Assembly: GCA_030606845.1 (NCBI GenBank)
Contig: JAUWFP010000011.1
Location: 1-22,670, forward strand
Length of the DNA: 22,670 nt
Direction: 5' to 3'
Source: Anaerolineales bacterium
Lineage (GTDB): Bacteria; Chloroflexota; Anaerolineae; Anaerolineales; E44-bin32
Below, piece by piece: positions 1-7,801 of this stretch. The notes under the pieces are model-generated. The model searched no databases. It saw only the letters and a list, made by a program, of their open reading frames with translations, and was not told the DNA's origin. The translations under genes were made by a program, and so were the position numbers. Each line of letters opens with the position of its first letter. The first letter of the stretch is position 1.

Positions 1-76
1 ATTCAGGCATCTCGTGGGTTTGGAATTCTGAGGGGCATCTCGGCTCTTGAATCTCGCAGAATGACATCCACGAATC
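1..76. repeat. Possible degenerate dispersed intergenic repeat
   Basis: This non-coding left edge lies downstream of the glycosyltransferase gene. It contains GAATTCTGAG, two GCATCTCG blocks and GAATCTCGCAGAATGACA. These resemble, imperfectly, the small dispersed palindromic repeats built on TGTCATTCTGAG and GAATCTC found between genes in many bacterial genomes. The resemblance is from memory and the copy is decayed. No coding frame is convincing here. Confidence 0.2.
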
Positions 77-90
77 TTTTTGAAAAGAAG

Positions 91-777
91 TTAATCCATA
101 AATCGATATTTAATTAACGACCAAACAGCCTCGAATGCATCTCCTAATCCGATTTTCTTTCCCTCGTCATATTCGCGGGGGTTAAAAGTAATCGGTACTT
201 CAAAAATGCGTACTTTCCGCTTGAGCAATTTCGCAGTTATTTCTGGCTCGATATTGAAGCGCTTCGAGCGGAGAGGGATACTCTTGATTATTTCGCTCTT
301 AAAGAGTTTGTAGCCGGTCTCCATGTCTGTGAGGATGCTATTGTAGAGAAGGTTAGTCATTAGTGTGAGCATTTTATTGGCAATCATGTGCCAGAACATC
401 GTCACGCGCCGAGGCGCACCGAGAAATCTGGACCCATAGACGACATCTGCAACACCCTCGCGAATGGGTTGCAGAAGCGTGACGTAGTCCCGGGGATCAT
501 ATTCCAAATCAGCATCTTGAATTAGGATAAGATCGCCAGTAGCGGCCTGGAATCCTGTTTGTACCGCAGCCCCTTTGCCCTGATTTGTTTCGTGAAGAAT
601 GAGTTGAATAATCTCATGGGCGGGCGCCAGTTCCTGCAAGAGCTTTCGAGTTCCATCTGTCGATCCATCATCGATAATTACGATTTCATCTGCAAGCCCG
701 ACAGACATCACTCTTTCGAGGAGCACCTCGATGGTATCGTTTTCGTTATAAACGGGAATTACGACGCTTAGTTTCAT
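91..777 (-). CDS. Family 2 glycosyltransferase, DPM1/polyprenyl-phosphate sugar transferase type
   Basis: The 228-residue protein has a GT-A fold and probably transfers a sugar from a nucleotide donor to a lipid phosphate on the cytoplasmic face. Visible motifs are the N-terminal strand SVVIPVYNE (4-12), DDGSTDGT (36-43), NQGKGAA (65-71), the metal-binding DAD (88-90) followed by LEYDP, GSRF (115-118) and ETGYK (153-157). It has no membrane segments, so it is the short soluble DPM1-like form rather than one with a GtrA or multi-spanning tail. The start is ATG; a GGAGG lies about 13 bases upstream, which is rather far. It stands alone, divergent from the AAA+ ATPase gene. The acceptor cannot be told from sequence. 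The family call is secure; the substrate is unknown. Confidence 0.9.
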   Translation of the reverse strand: MKLSVVIPVYNENDTIEVLLERVMSVGLADEIVIIDDGSTDGTRKLLQELAPAHEIIQLILHETNQGKGAAVQTGFQAATGDLILIQDADLEYDPRDYVTLLQPIREGVADVVYGSRFLGAPRRVTMFWHMIANKMLTLMTNLLYNSILTDMETGYKLFKSEIIKSIPLRSKRFNIEPEITAKLLKRKVRIFEVPITFNPREYDEGKKIGLGDAFEAVWSLIKYRFMD

Positions 778-820
778 AGGGATATTTTACCCTCCGTTCT
801 ATGTGGGCACAACTTACTAT

Positions 821-849
821 TTGCTCACGGCGGTATCGGTATATATAAT
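821..849 (+). promoter_or_regulatory. Probable sigma70-type promoter for the AAA+ ATPase operon
   Basis: TTGCTC (821-826) and a perfect TATAAT (844-849) are separated by 17 bases, which predicts a start near 856 and a leader of about 50 bases. The intergenic region also holds a 9-bp inverted repeat, GTTCTATGT (796-804) and ACATAGAAC (868-876), that brackets this promoter and could be an operator. A weaker TTGGAA/TATACA pair (863-868, 885-890) lies further downstream. Confidence 0.55.
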
Positions 850-905
850 CGGGTTACTCTTATTGGAACATAGAACAAAGCATTTATACAGAGTATTGGA
901 GATAT

Positions 906-2258
906 ATGATGTCTTTACCAAGAAGCCCTGTTAGAGCTGCGGCAGTTGATGATCGGCCTACCACCTCAAATCTTCGTTTTGTACCTCCGCCGGTGAGTCG
1001 TGTAGCCGACACCGGTCTTTCTCAGCTATGGCTTCAAGATTTGGCCTTGAAGATATTATATTTCAGGGGGTACATGACCGGCTTCAAAGTAAGCGAAGCG
1101 ATGTCGCTTCCATTTGCAGGGTTAACGGATCAGATTCTGGAAGTACTTAAACGAGAGAAGTTCGTCGAAGTTAAAACTCAGGTGGGCTTTGGCGAAGGAT
1201 CCTATCAATATGCTATTACCGGAGCGGGGATTGCGCGCGCGAGGGAAGCGCTGGAACGCAGCCAATATGCGGGCCCTGCACCAGTACCGCTAGCAGTTTA
1301 TAACGATTCAATACTAAAACAGAGCCGGGGTAGACCAACAGTCGATGAGCATACGATGAGATCTGCCCTAAAAGATCTCATACTCTCGGATGTAACGTTC
1401 AATCAGATCGGACCAGCGGTTAACTCAGGCACTTCGATATTCCTCTATGGACCACCTGGAAACGGCAAAACATCCATTGCGAAAGCGATCGGGAATATTC
1501 TTCTCGAAGAGGATATGTATATTCCCTACGCCATAGATATCGATGGGCAAGTTGTGAAACTCTACGATTCGGTTAACCATGTCCTTTCTCCAGAAGAAGA
1601 ACATTCCGCTGAAGGAACCGGATCATTAAAAACATCATCAAAGAGAGATCCGCGTTGGGTACGGATCCGTCGCCCCTTCATTGTCACCGGTGGCGAATTG
1701 ACGATGGAGGGACTAGACCTTGTTTTCGACGATGTGAATAAATTCTACGAAGGACCGTTTCAAGTAAAAGCCAACGGTGGTGTTTTCCTGATCGACGACT
1801 TTGGACGGCAGCAGGTTCGTCCAAGAGACTTACTTAATCGGTGGATTGTGCCTCTCGAAAACAGGATTGACTATCTCACACTCCATACAGGAAGAAAAGT
1901 AGAAATTCCTTTCGATGTACTGGTCGTATTTTCAACAAACCTGCCCCCCAAAGACCTGGTCGACGAAGCCTTTTTGCGACGTTTGCGACATAAAATCGAG
2001 GTAGGAGACCCGTCCTATGAAGCTTACCGGGGCATCTTCAAGATAGTTGCCGAGGCTAAAGGTGTTGAATATTCCGAAAGTGGCCTCGCTTACCTTTTGC
2101 AGGAGTGGTATATAAAGCGCAACCGGAAAATGAGAGCATCTCACCCGCGAGATATTTGCGATCAGATTCTGGATATTTCTCGATATATAAGTGTCGACCC
2201 GAAAATGACAAAAGATCTACTCAATCGCGCGGCTGAAGCATATTTTGTAGAGCTATAA
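906..2258 (+). CDS. AAA+ ATPase with N-terminal winged-helix-like region
   Basis: The 450-residue AAA+ protein has Walker A GPPGNGKT (182-189), Walker B VFLIDD (293-298), sensor 1 FSTN (342-345) and an arginine-finger-like stretch AFLRRLRHKI (355-364). Residues 40-120 are helical with a short strand pair and look like a winged-helix substrate or DNA-binding module; this is inference. A low-complexity charged insert lies near 228-250. The layout recalls MoxR-like and other single-ring remodelling ATPases, but I cannot name the subfamily or partner; no von Willebrand A protein lies nearby, as a MoxR system would normally have. There are two tandem ATGs. The GGAG at 898-901 sits 4 bases from the first and 7 from the second (909), so the second may be the true start. 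The next gene starts one base after its stop. Confidence 0.8.
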   Translation: MMSLPRSPVRAAAVDDRPTTSNLRFVPPPVSRVADTGLSQLWLQDLALKILYFRGYMTGFKVSEAMSLPFAGLTDQILEVLKREKFVEVKTQVGFGEGSYQYAITGAGIARAREALERSQYAGPAPVPLAVYNDSILKQSRGRPTVDEHTMRSALKDLILSDVTFNQIGPAVNSGTSIFLYGPPGNGKTSIAKAIGNILLEEDMYIPYAIDIDGQVVKLYDSVNHVLSPEEEHSAEGTGSLKTSSKRDPRWVRIRRPFIVTGGELTMEGLDLVFDDVNKFYEGPFQVKANGGVFLIDDFGRQQVRPRDLLNRWIVPLENRIDYLTLHTGRKVEIPFDVLVVFSTNLPPKDLVDEAFLRRLRHKIEVGDPSYEAYRGIFKIVAEAKGVEYSESGLAYLLQEWYIKRNRKMRASHPRDICDQILDISRYISVDPKMTKDLLNRAAEAYFVEL

Positions 2259-2259
2259 T

Positions 2260-3045
2260 ATGCCCGAGAAGCGCAATTGGGAATCCTCAGCCCCGCTGGT
2301 GATCGCTCACCGCGGGGCGTCTATGTATGCACCCGAAAATACGATCGCTGCATTTGAGCTTGCTGTAGAGATGGGAGCAGACGCGATTGAATTAGATACA
2401 ATGCTGACCGCGGATGGCACCCCCGTAGTCATTCATGACCAATCTCTGGGGCGCACGACAAATGGAAGCGGCAGTGTTTCCTCAAAGGTGGTCGCGGAAA
2501 TTAAGCTGCTTGATGCAGGGTCGATGTTTGATGCTAGATTTGCCGAAGAAAAGATCCCAACACTGGAAGAAGTGTTTTCTGCTGTTGGCAATAAGATCTT
2601 GATTAATGTCGAGTTGAAAAATTACGCATCTCCTTTCGACCGCTTGCCAGAAATAGTAGTTGCTTTAGTAATGAAGATGGGACTATCCGACCGTGTTCTT
2701 TTATCTTCTTTCAACCCGATAGCTTTGATAAAGGCTCAGAGAGCTTCTGAGAAGATCCGCTGTGCGGCAATAATCGGAGGCGGCCCTAAAATCGTACGAC
2801 GCCTCATCGAGGCGTTTACGAATTATTTTGCATTGCACCCAGAGGTATCATTGGTTAACCAGGGAATGATAAATAAGCATCACTCCACTGGAAATAAAGT
2901 GAATGTGTGGACCGTCAACGAAGAATCTGATATGAAGAAATTGCTCTCGATGGGGGTCGATGGGTTGATCACAGATAAGCCGGACATTGCTAAAAAGGTT
3001 ATTGAGCTTATGACTCGACAAGAGATGACAAACGATGGCTGCTGA
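2260..3045 (+). CDS. Glycerophosphodiester phosphodiesterase family protein
   Basis: This 261-residue TIM-barrel enzyme hydrolyses glycerophosphodiesters to glycerol 3-phosphate and an alcohol. The family signature is complete: AHRG (16-19) with the catalytic His17, PENT (25-28), IELD (43-46) with metal-binding Glu44 and Asp46, VVIHD (56-60) with the second catalytic His59, VELK near 117-120 and the C-terminal VWTVNE and GVDGLITDKP. There is no signal peptide, so it is cytoplasmic. The start lies one base after the ATPase stop and the 3' end overlaps the CoA-transferase-like gene by 11 bases, so the three are almost certainly co-transcribed. What links the three functions is not obvious. Confidence 0.93.
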   Translation: MPEKRNWESSAPLVIAHRGASMYAPENTIAAFELAVEMGADAIELDTMLTADGTPVVIHDQSLGRTTNGSGSVSSKVVAEIKLLDAGSMFDARFAEEKIPTLEEVFSAVGNKILINVELKNYASPFDRLPEIVVALVMKMGLSDRVLLSSFNPIALIKAQRASEKIRCAAIIGGGPKIVRRLIEAFTNYFALHPEVSLVNQGMINKHHSTGNKVNVWTVNEESDMKKLLSMGVDGLITDKPDIAKKVIELMTRQEMTNDGC

Positions 3046-3856
3046 GCAGTGGTCTGTTGACGAGTTGATATGCACCTGTATCGCCAGGCAGGTCGAAGAC
3101 GGTGATGTTCTGGCGCAGGGGATTGCGACTCCACTTGTCGCTGCTGGATATCTACTCGCATGGCACGCCTATGCGTCGGATATATACTTTGCATCGGCAA
3201 TCGGACAGACGTTGTGTCGAAAGGGAGCACCGCTCGGGCTGGCGAATGTTGAAGCCCTGTGGCTTGGTCAGGCGATGGTATCGGTAGGTTTCGTGCAGGC
3301 AGCCGCAGATCTTCTGCCGCGTATTACCCCAAAAGAATTTTTCAGGCCTGGTCAGGTCGATCAAGCTGGCAATTTCAATAACATCGCCTTTGGAAAGGAT
3401 TTCGCGCATCCGCGAATGAGGATGCCAGGCACTGGTGGAATCCCTGACGTGACAGTGCTTATGGATAACATATATTTGTATGTTCCACGGCATTCAAGGG
3501 TGACCTTTGTACGCGAGCTAGATTTTCTTTCAGGCCTTGGTCATCAACCCATTAGACGCCGTGGAACAGGGCCGAAGTATTTAATATCCGATTTGGGTGC
3601 TTTTGATTATAAGAATGGCAAGATGAGATTGGTTTCTGTGCATCCGGGGGTAGATGTTGAAAGAGTGAAAGCGAAAACAGGTTTTGAAATTGAATTAGAG
3701 GAGCCAGTAAAAGTCACCGAACCTCCATCAACCGAAGATTTGAAGCTGCTCCGGAAAAAGATCGATCCGTTGGGTATAAGGAAACTTGAGTTAATGTCGG
3801 GACATAATCGCAGAGTTGCGCTGAGAACGATCTTGCAGGCCGAGGTAGCTCAATAG
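3035..3856 (+). CDS. CoA-transferase family I beta-subunit-like protein (GctB/IpdB type), catalytic Glu absent
   Basis: The 273-residue protein aligns by eye along its length with glutaconate CoA-transferase subunit B. Shared features are the N-terminal VEDGD..AQGIATPL, the block GQVDQAGNFNN (106-116) with the glycine-rich PGTGGIPD, and a C-terminal LISDLGAF...HPGV...TGFE...IDPLG. Family I beta subunits carry the glutamate that forms the CoA thioester (VESG in GctB, SENG in others). Here the equivalent stretch near 50-57 reads IYFASAIG, with no glutamate. IpdB-like proteins, which act with IpdA in steroid-ring hydrolysis, also lack it. The alpha subunit expected beside it is not in the window. 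It could be an IpdB-like hydrolase subunit or a divergent protein of unknown reaction. The fold call is good; the function is open. Confidence 0.8.
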   Translation: MAAEQWSVDELICTCIARQVEDGDVLAQGIATPLVAAGYLLAWHAYASDIYFASAIGQTLCRKGAPLGLANVEALWLGQAMVSVGFVQAAADLLPRITPKEFFRPGQVDQAGNFNNIAFGKDFAHPRMRMPGTGGIPDVTVLMDNIYLYVPRHSRVTFVRELDFLSGLGHQPIRRRGTGPKYLISDLGAFDYKNGKMRLVSVHPGVDVERVKAKTGFEIELEEPVKVTEPPSTEDLKLLRKKIDPLGIRKLELMSGHNRRVALRTILQAEVAQ

Positions 3857-3857
3857 C

Positions 3858-3892
3858 AACATAAGAACAAAGCATATTCGAGAAGGTATACT
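3858..3892 (+). promoter_or_regulatory. Promoter-like region giving a possibly leaderless GH3 transcript
   Basis: TATACT (3887-3892) ends 6 bases before the GH3 ATG, which would place transcription start at or next to the start codon. No convincing ribosome-binding site is present; the only candidate, AAGG, is about 12 bases upstream. The upstream sequence AACATAAGAACAAAGCAT (3858-3875) nearly repeats 867-883 before the AAA+ gene, differing by one inserted A. Confidence 0.35.
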
Positions 3893-3898
3893 GGTCTT

Positions 3899-6688
3899 AT
3901 GAGCAAATTTCGATGGGCACTGCTTATTGTTCTCCTGGTAATGCCCTTTAACTTGGGGAATGTTCAATATATCTCCCCGGAGATAGACCTTGCGAGCGGG
4001 CTGCTTGATTCTATGACGCCTGGCGAGCGCGTGGGGCAGCTTTTTATCGTCACCTTGAATGGCTCAACAGTTACATCAAGCGATCAGATCATCGACCTGA
4101 TTAACAACTATCACGTCTCTGGTGTTCTTTTAAAACGCGGAAACGATAATTTTGCTGATCAGCCGGAGACACTAAACGCGCTGCAAACGCTGATCGGAAC
4201 CCTTCAAGAGAGTCGTTACGAAGCGGCGTTATCAAGCGACGCCGATGAGCAACTATTCTTAAGCAGCAGCAACCCCGTTTACATTCCACTTTTCATTGCT
4301 AGCGAGGAGCCAGGAAGTGTGGATGGCATCCCTGAGATACTCGACGGGATGACCGAAATTCCATCTCAAATGGCTATCGGAGCGACTTGGAATCCAACTC
4401 TAGCACAGGAAGCGGGCGAGATCCTCGGAAGAGAGCTCGAGGCTCTGGGAATAAATATGGTCCTCGGCCCTTCATTGGATGTGCTTGAGCAGCCGCAGAT
4501 TACTGGTGGAGATATCGGCGTTCAATCATTCGGTGGTGATCCCTATTGGGTCGGGCTAATGGGGGAGGAGTTTGTTCGTGGGCTTCACATCGGATCGCAA
4601 GACGGGTTGGCTGTAATCGCGAAAAATTTCCCAGGATTAGGAAGCAGCGACAGGCCAATCGACGAAGAAGTTGCGACGGTCCGAAAAACCATTGAGCAAC
4701 TCACGCAAACTGATCTAGCTCCTTTCCTTGCCGTCACAAGGTCACAACCCGGGGAAGACCCGACTACGGTTGACGGTCTTTTAGTAGGGCATATCCGCTA
4801 CCAGGGTTTTCACGGTAATATTCGCGCAACAACTCGTCCGATCAGCCTTGATCCACAAGCTTTAACCGCATTGATGGAACTTGCACCACTAATGGACTGG
4901 CGGGAGAGTGGTGGAGTGACAGTGAGCGATTCGCTCGGGTCAAACGCGATACGACGCTTTAGAGATCCTTCAGAACAGGAGTTCAAAGCCCACCTTGTCG
5001 CCAGGGATGCGTTTCTCGCGGGGAATGACCTATTGCTGCTTTCGGATTTTCGGGACAATAGCGATCCGGACGAGTACACCACAATAATTAATACGCTTGA
5101 GTTCTTCGCGAATAAGTACGAGGAAGACGAATTATTTGCACAGCAAGTAGATAGCGCGGTCTTGAGAATATTGCGCCTAAAGACAAGGATTTATGGCGGT
5201 TCTTTCTTTTACCCAAATGTAGTGAATCACGTGAATACTTTTGATGAGACAAATCAGGATATGAGACTGGCGAATGAAGTGGCACAATCGGCCGTCACAC
5301 TTCTGAGCCCTGCGCTGGACGAAATTGAAGATCGCGTAGACGGAGCTCCAAAGATCGGAGAACGGATCGTATTTTTTAGCGACGTGCGTCATGTTTATCA
5401 GTGCTCAACTTGCAATAAGCACGATGAAATTCCGCTAAATGCATTAGAGGATGCCGTTATCCGATTGTTTGGACCATCCGCTGCTGGTCAGGTAGGGAGC
5501 TGGAATCTGCGCTCCTATAGTATGGCCGATCTATCAAATTACCTCGGCGAGCCGCCGATGGATGTCCCCATCGTCCCTCTAATCTCCACCGAAGAAATAG
5601 ATGAAGCGGTGCGCTTAAGCGATTGGTTAATTTTTAGTGTATTAAATAGTGAGTCAACAGAATATGGCGCAAATGCGCTTAAACTGTTGTTAGATTTGCG
5701 ACCGGATTTAGCCAGCTCGAAGAAACTTATCGTTTTCGGGCACGATACACCGAATATCCTTGATGCGACAGATGTAAGCAAGATTGATGTTTACCACGCG
5801 CTATACGATGGCACTTCACCTTTTATTGACGTAGCAGCAAAATTACTCTTTCAGGAAGTGAGCGCTCCAGGGGCTTCTCCGGTCAGCGTCGCAAGCATCG
5901 GGTATGACTTGATCGAAGCCACATCACCTAACCCCGACCAAATTATTCAACTAATTATCGAGAGCGGCAGCGAAGAAGGAACAGATGAACCGCCGACTGG
6001 ATACAGTGTAGGAGATGTCATCAAGATCGAAACTGCGGTTATTCTCGACCATAACCGTAATCCAGTTCCAGATAATACCCCCGTAGATTTTATTATTACG
6101 CAGCAAAGCGAGGGAGTTTCTACGACAACGATTAACGCATTTACTGTGGATGGAATAGCGAGAACGGATGTTGCGTTGGAACGTACAGGATTGCTGTCTA
6201 TTACTGCACAAAGTGGAAAAGCTCAGGTATCTGAGATCCTTCAGTTCAATGTTGATGTAGATGTGCCTGCACAGGCGACGTTGATTTCGCCAACACTGTC
6301 ACCGACATTGACAGTTGAACCCTCACCGGAGACGAATGATCCAACCCCGACTTCAGGACCGCATGGTGATGGTTCAGGAGAGATACCAGGCGGGAATTCG
6401 CTTGGATTTGTTGGGCTTGTGTTTGGGGCATTGGGGTTAGCAGTGGTGGGGGGAGCGGGATATGCGACTGTAATTCGTCAAAATATCCCAGACGAAATCC
6501 GTATTAGATGCATCTTACTACCGATAGTAGGCGGCTTATTGGGTTATAACTATTTAGCGTTAGATCTTCCGGGCGCATCAAGTTTACTTAGTGCGATGGG
6601 ACCTTTCTCGGGTTTCATTGTCGCGATTATTACGGGGGCATCCGCATTTGTTTTTACGCAGATTTGGTGCCAGAAACGCCTTACATAA
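3899..6688 (+). CDS. Secreted GH3-like (NagZ-type) protein with Ig-like domain and membrane-spanning tail
   Basis: The 929-residue exported protein starts with a signal peptide or anchor (1-20). A GH3 N-terminal domain spans about 35-430: ERVGQLFIV, VSGVLLKRGN, AIGATWNPTLA (159-169), INMVLGPSLDV, KNFPGLG (242-248), VGHIRYQG and VSDSLG (342-347), where Asp344 is the nucleophile position. NagZ enzymes carry KHFPGHG followed by a D-S-H motif whose His is the general acid/base; here KH is KN and no such motif follows, so normal N-acetylglucosaminidase activity is doubtful. Residues 430-690 resemble the GH3 C-terminal region. An Ig-like domain (about 700-785), a Ser/Thr/Pro linker (798-820) and three membrane helices (about 835-855, 869-888, 904-922) follow. 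Its last 8 bases overlap the convergent kinase gene. It probably acts on, or only binds, cell-envelope glycan. Confidence 0.8.
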   Translation: MSKFRWALLIVLLVMPFNLGNVQYISPEIDLASGLLDSMTPGERVGQLFIVTLNGSTVTSSDQIIDLINNYHVSGVLLKRGNDNFADQPETLNALQTLIGTLQESRYEAALSSDADEQLFLSSSNPVYIPLFIASEEPGSVDGIPEILDGMTEIPSQMAIGATWNPTLAQEAGEILGRELEALGINMVLGPSLDVLEQPQITGGDIGVQSFGGDPYWVGLMGEEFVRGLHIGSQDGLAVIAKNFPGLGSSDRPIDEEVATVRKTIEQLTQTDLAPFLAVTRSQPGEDPTTVDGLLVGHIRYQGFHGNIRATTRPISLDPQALTALMELAPLMDWRESGGVTVSDSLGSNAIRRFRDPSEQEFKAHLVARDAFLAGNDLLLLSDFRDNSDPDEYTTIINTLEFFANKYEEDELFAQQVDSAVLRILRLKTRIYGGSFFYPNVVNHVNTFDETNQDMRLANEVAQSAVTLLSPALDEIEDRVDGAPKIGERIVFFSDVRHVYQCSTCNKHDEIPLNALEDAVIRLFGPSAAGQVGSWNLRSYSMADLSNYLGEPPMDVPIVPLISTEEIDEAVRLSDWLIFSVLNSESTEYGANALKLLLDLRPDLASSKKLIVFGHDTPNILDATDVSKIDVYHALYDGTSPFIDVAAKLLFQEVSAPGASPVSVASIGYDLIEATSPNPDQIIQLIIESGSEEGTDEPPTGYSVGDVIKIETAVILDHNRNPVPDNTPVDFIITQQSEGVSTTTINAFTVDGIARTDVALERTGLLSITAQSGKAQVSEILQFNVDVDVPAQATLISPTLSPTLTVEPSPETNDPTPTSGPHGDGSGEIPGGNSLGFVGLVFGALGLAVVGGAGYATVIRQNIPDEIRIRCILLPIVGGLLGYNYLALDLPGASSLLSAMGPFSGFIVAIITGASAFVFTQIWCQKRLT

Positions 6689-7664
6689 AAGAAGTGACGA
6701 TTGCCAGCAACGCAAGCGCCATCACTACACCCAGAAAAAACCTATCCGTTGGGGATCGAAACAATTCCTTTGCCTGCAAGAGGCTATCTCCGTTAATCGT
6801 GAGGTCAACGTGGCGCTCTCGAAGATGGATGTCCTTCAAGGAAAGCATATCCTCCGGCCTTCCGTCCGGATGAAGGGCCATGGCGCTCAGGATTATCTGC
6901 TCGAGGTTACGGGGAATAGATGGATTAATCTCTCTGGGCGGAAGGAGCGATTCAGGAATGAGGAACCGCTGCTTAGCTTCGGGCGGGGGCGTGTTGGTCA
7001 GCAGATGGTAGAAAGTTGCACCAAAGGCATAGATATCGCTCCTTTTATCTGTATGACCGGAGTCTCCTCCGTACTGCTCCAATGGTGTATATAAAGCAGT
7101 GCCGCGACCCTGAATAACCGTGATCGTTAATTCATCCGGGACCAATTGTTTCACCAAACCAAAATCAACGAGCTTGATCAACCCTTGCTGATTGAGCTTC
7201 AAGTTGCTGGGTTTAATGTCTCGATGAATAACGGGTGGATCTTGGTTATGAAGGTAGACGAGCGCATCCGCGAGCTGTTTGCCCCAAGACAGAAGGTTAT
7301 CTATCTGTAAGAATTCGCCCTTTCTGCGCGCCTGGTCCATAAGGGTCTTTAGATCATCCCCTGGAACGTAATCCATTACCAAATAATCTCGGTCCTCATC
7401 GGAGAAATAATCAGAGACCTTCGGTAGGGTGGGGTGATCAAGTTGGGCGAGGACTGATGCCTCTCGATAGAATTGAGCGCGGGATTGTTCTAATATATCG
7501 GAGGAAAGCTCTGAATCTTGCTGGACTTCCTTAATTGCACAATGTCGGCCTTCAAGACGGTTGTCGTCTGCAAGGTATAACGAACCCATGCCACCTCGGC
7601 CGATGGGTTTTTTGATAACGTAACGGTCCTTAAGGACATAACCTGACTTGAGCGGTTCGGGCAA
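6681..7664 (-). CDS. Serine/threonine protein kinase with C-terminal membrane anchor
   Basis: The 327-residue Hanks-type (PknB-like) kinase phosphorylates Ser/Thr on cytoplasmic targets. All core motifs are present: glycine loop GRGGMG (22-27), Lys45 in CAIKEV, Glu68 of the C-helix, HRDIKPSN (147-154), DFG (167-169) and a PLEQ motif (194-197) in place of APE, common in bacterial kinases. One membrane segment lies at the extreme C terminus (about 311-327), with almost nothing beyond it, so it has no extracellular sensor such as PASTA repeats. The start is TTG, supported by GAGG (7670-7673) five bases upstream. It is divergent from the FHA-winged-helix gene, an arrangement suggesting that protein is a substrate or reader. 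Its 3' end overlaps the convergent GH3 gene by 8 bases. Confidence 0.92.
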   Translation of the reverse strand: MPEPLKSGYVLKDRYVIKKPIGRGGMGSLYLADDNRLEGRHCAIKEVQQDSELSSDILEQSRAQFYREASVLAQLDHPTLPKVSDYFSDEDRDYLVMDYVPGDDLKTLMDQARRKGEFLQIDNLLSWGKQLADALVYLHNQDPPVIHRDIKPSNLKLNQQGLIKLVDFGLVKQLVPDELTITVIQGRGTALYTPLEQYGGDSGHTDKRSDIYAFGATFYHLLTNTPPPEAKQRFLIPESLLPPREINPSIPRNLEQIILSAMALHPDGRPEDMLSLKDIHLRERHVDLTINGDSLLQAKELFRSPTDRFFLGVVMALALLAIVTSFM

Positions 7665-7801
7665 TATAACCTCGGGAACGTTTCCAGATATCCTATAAAA
7701 AATGTTGTCGAGCGGAATCTCTAAACGTATTTATAATATGCACATGGAAAGCGATTGAATTATACTCTGGATAAAGACGCTAGACTTATTGAAAAGAGAG
7801 C
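7665..7801. promoter_or_regulatory. Divergent intergenic region between kinase and FHA regulator
   Basis: These 137 AT-rich bases carry the promoters of both genes. On the plus strand TATAAT (7732-7737) and TATACT (7761-7766) are -10 candidates, the latter predicting a start near 7773. Neither has a good -35 at 17 bases. AGAGAG just before the ATG at 7802 can serve as ribosome-binding site. Autoregulation by the FHA-winged-helix protein here is plausible but not shown. Confidence 0.35.

Noticed and set aside
6591..7094. Plus-strand 167-codon open frame as a gene
   Set aside because: It is antisense to the 3' end of the kinase gene, whose kinase motifs prove the real frame, and it starts within the GH3 coding sequence.
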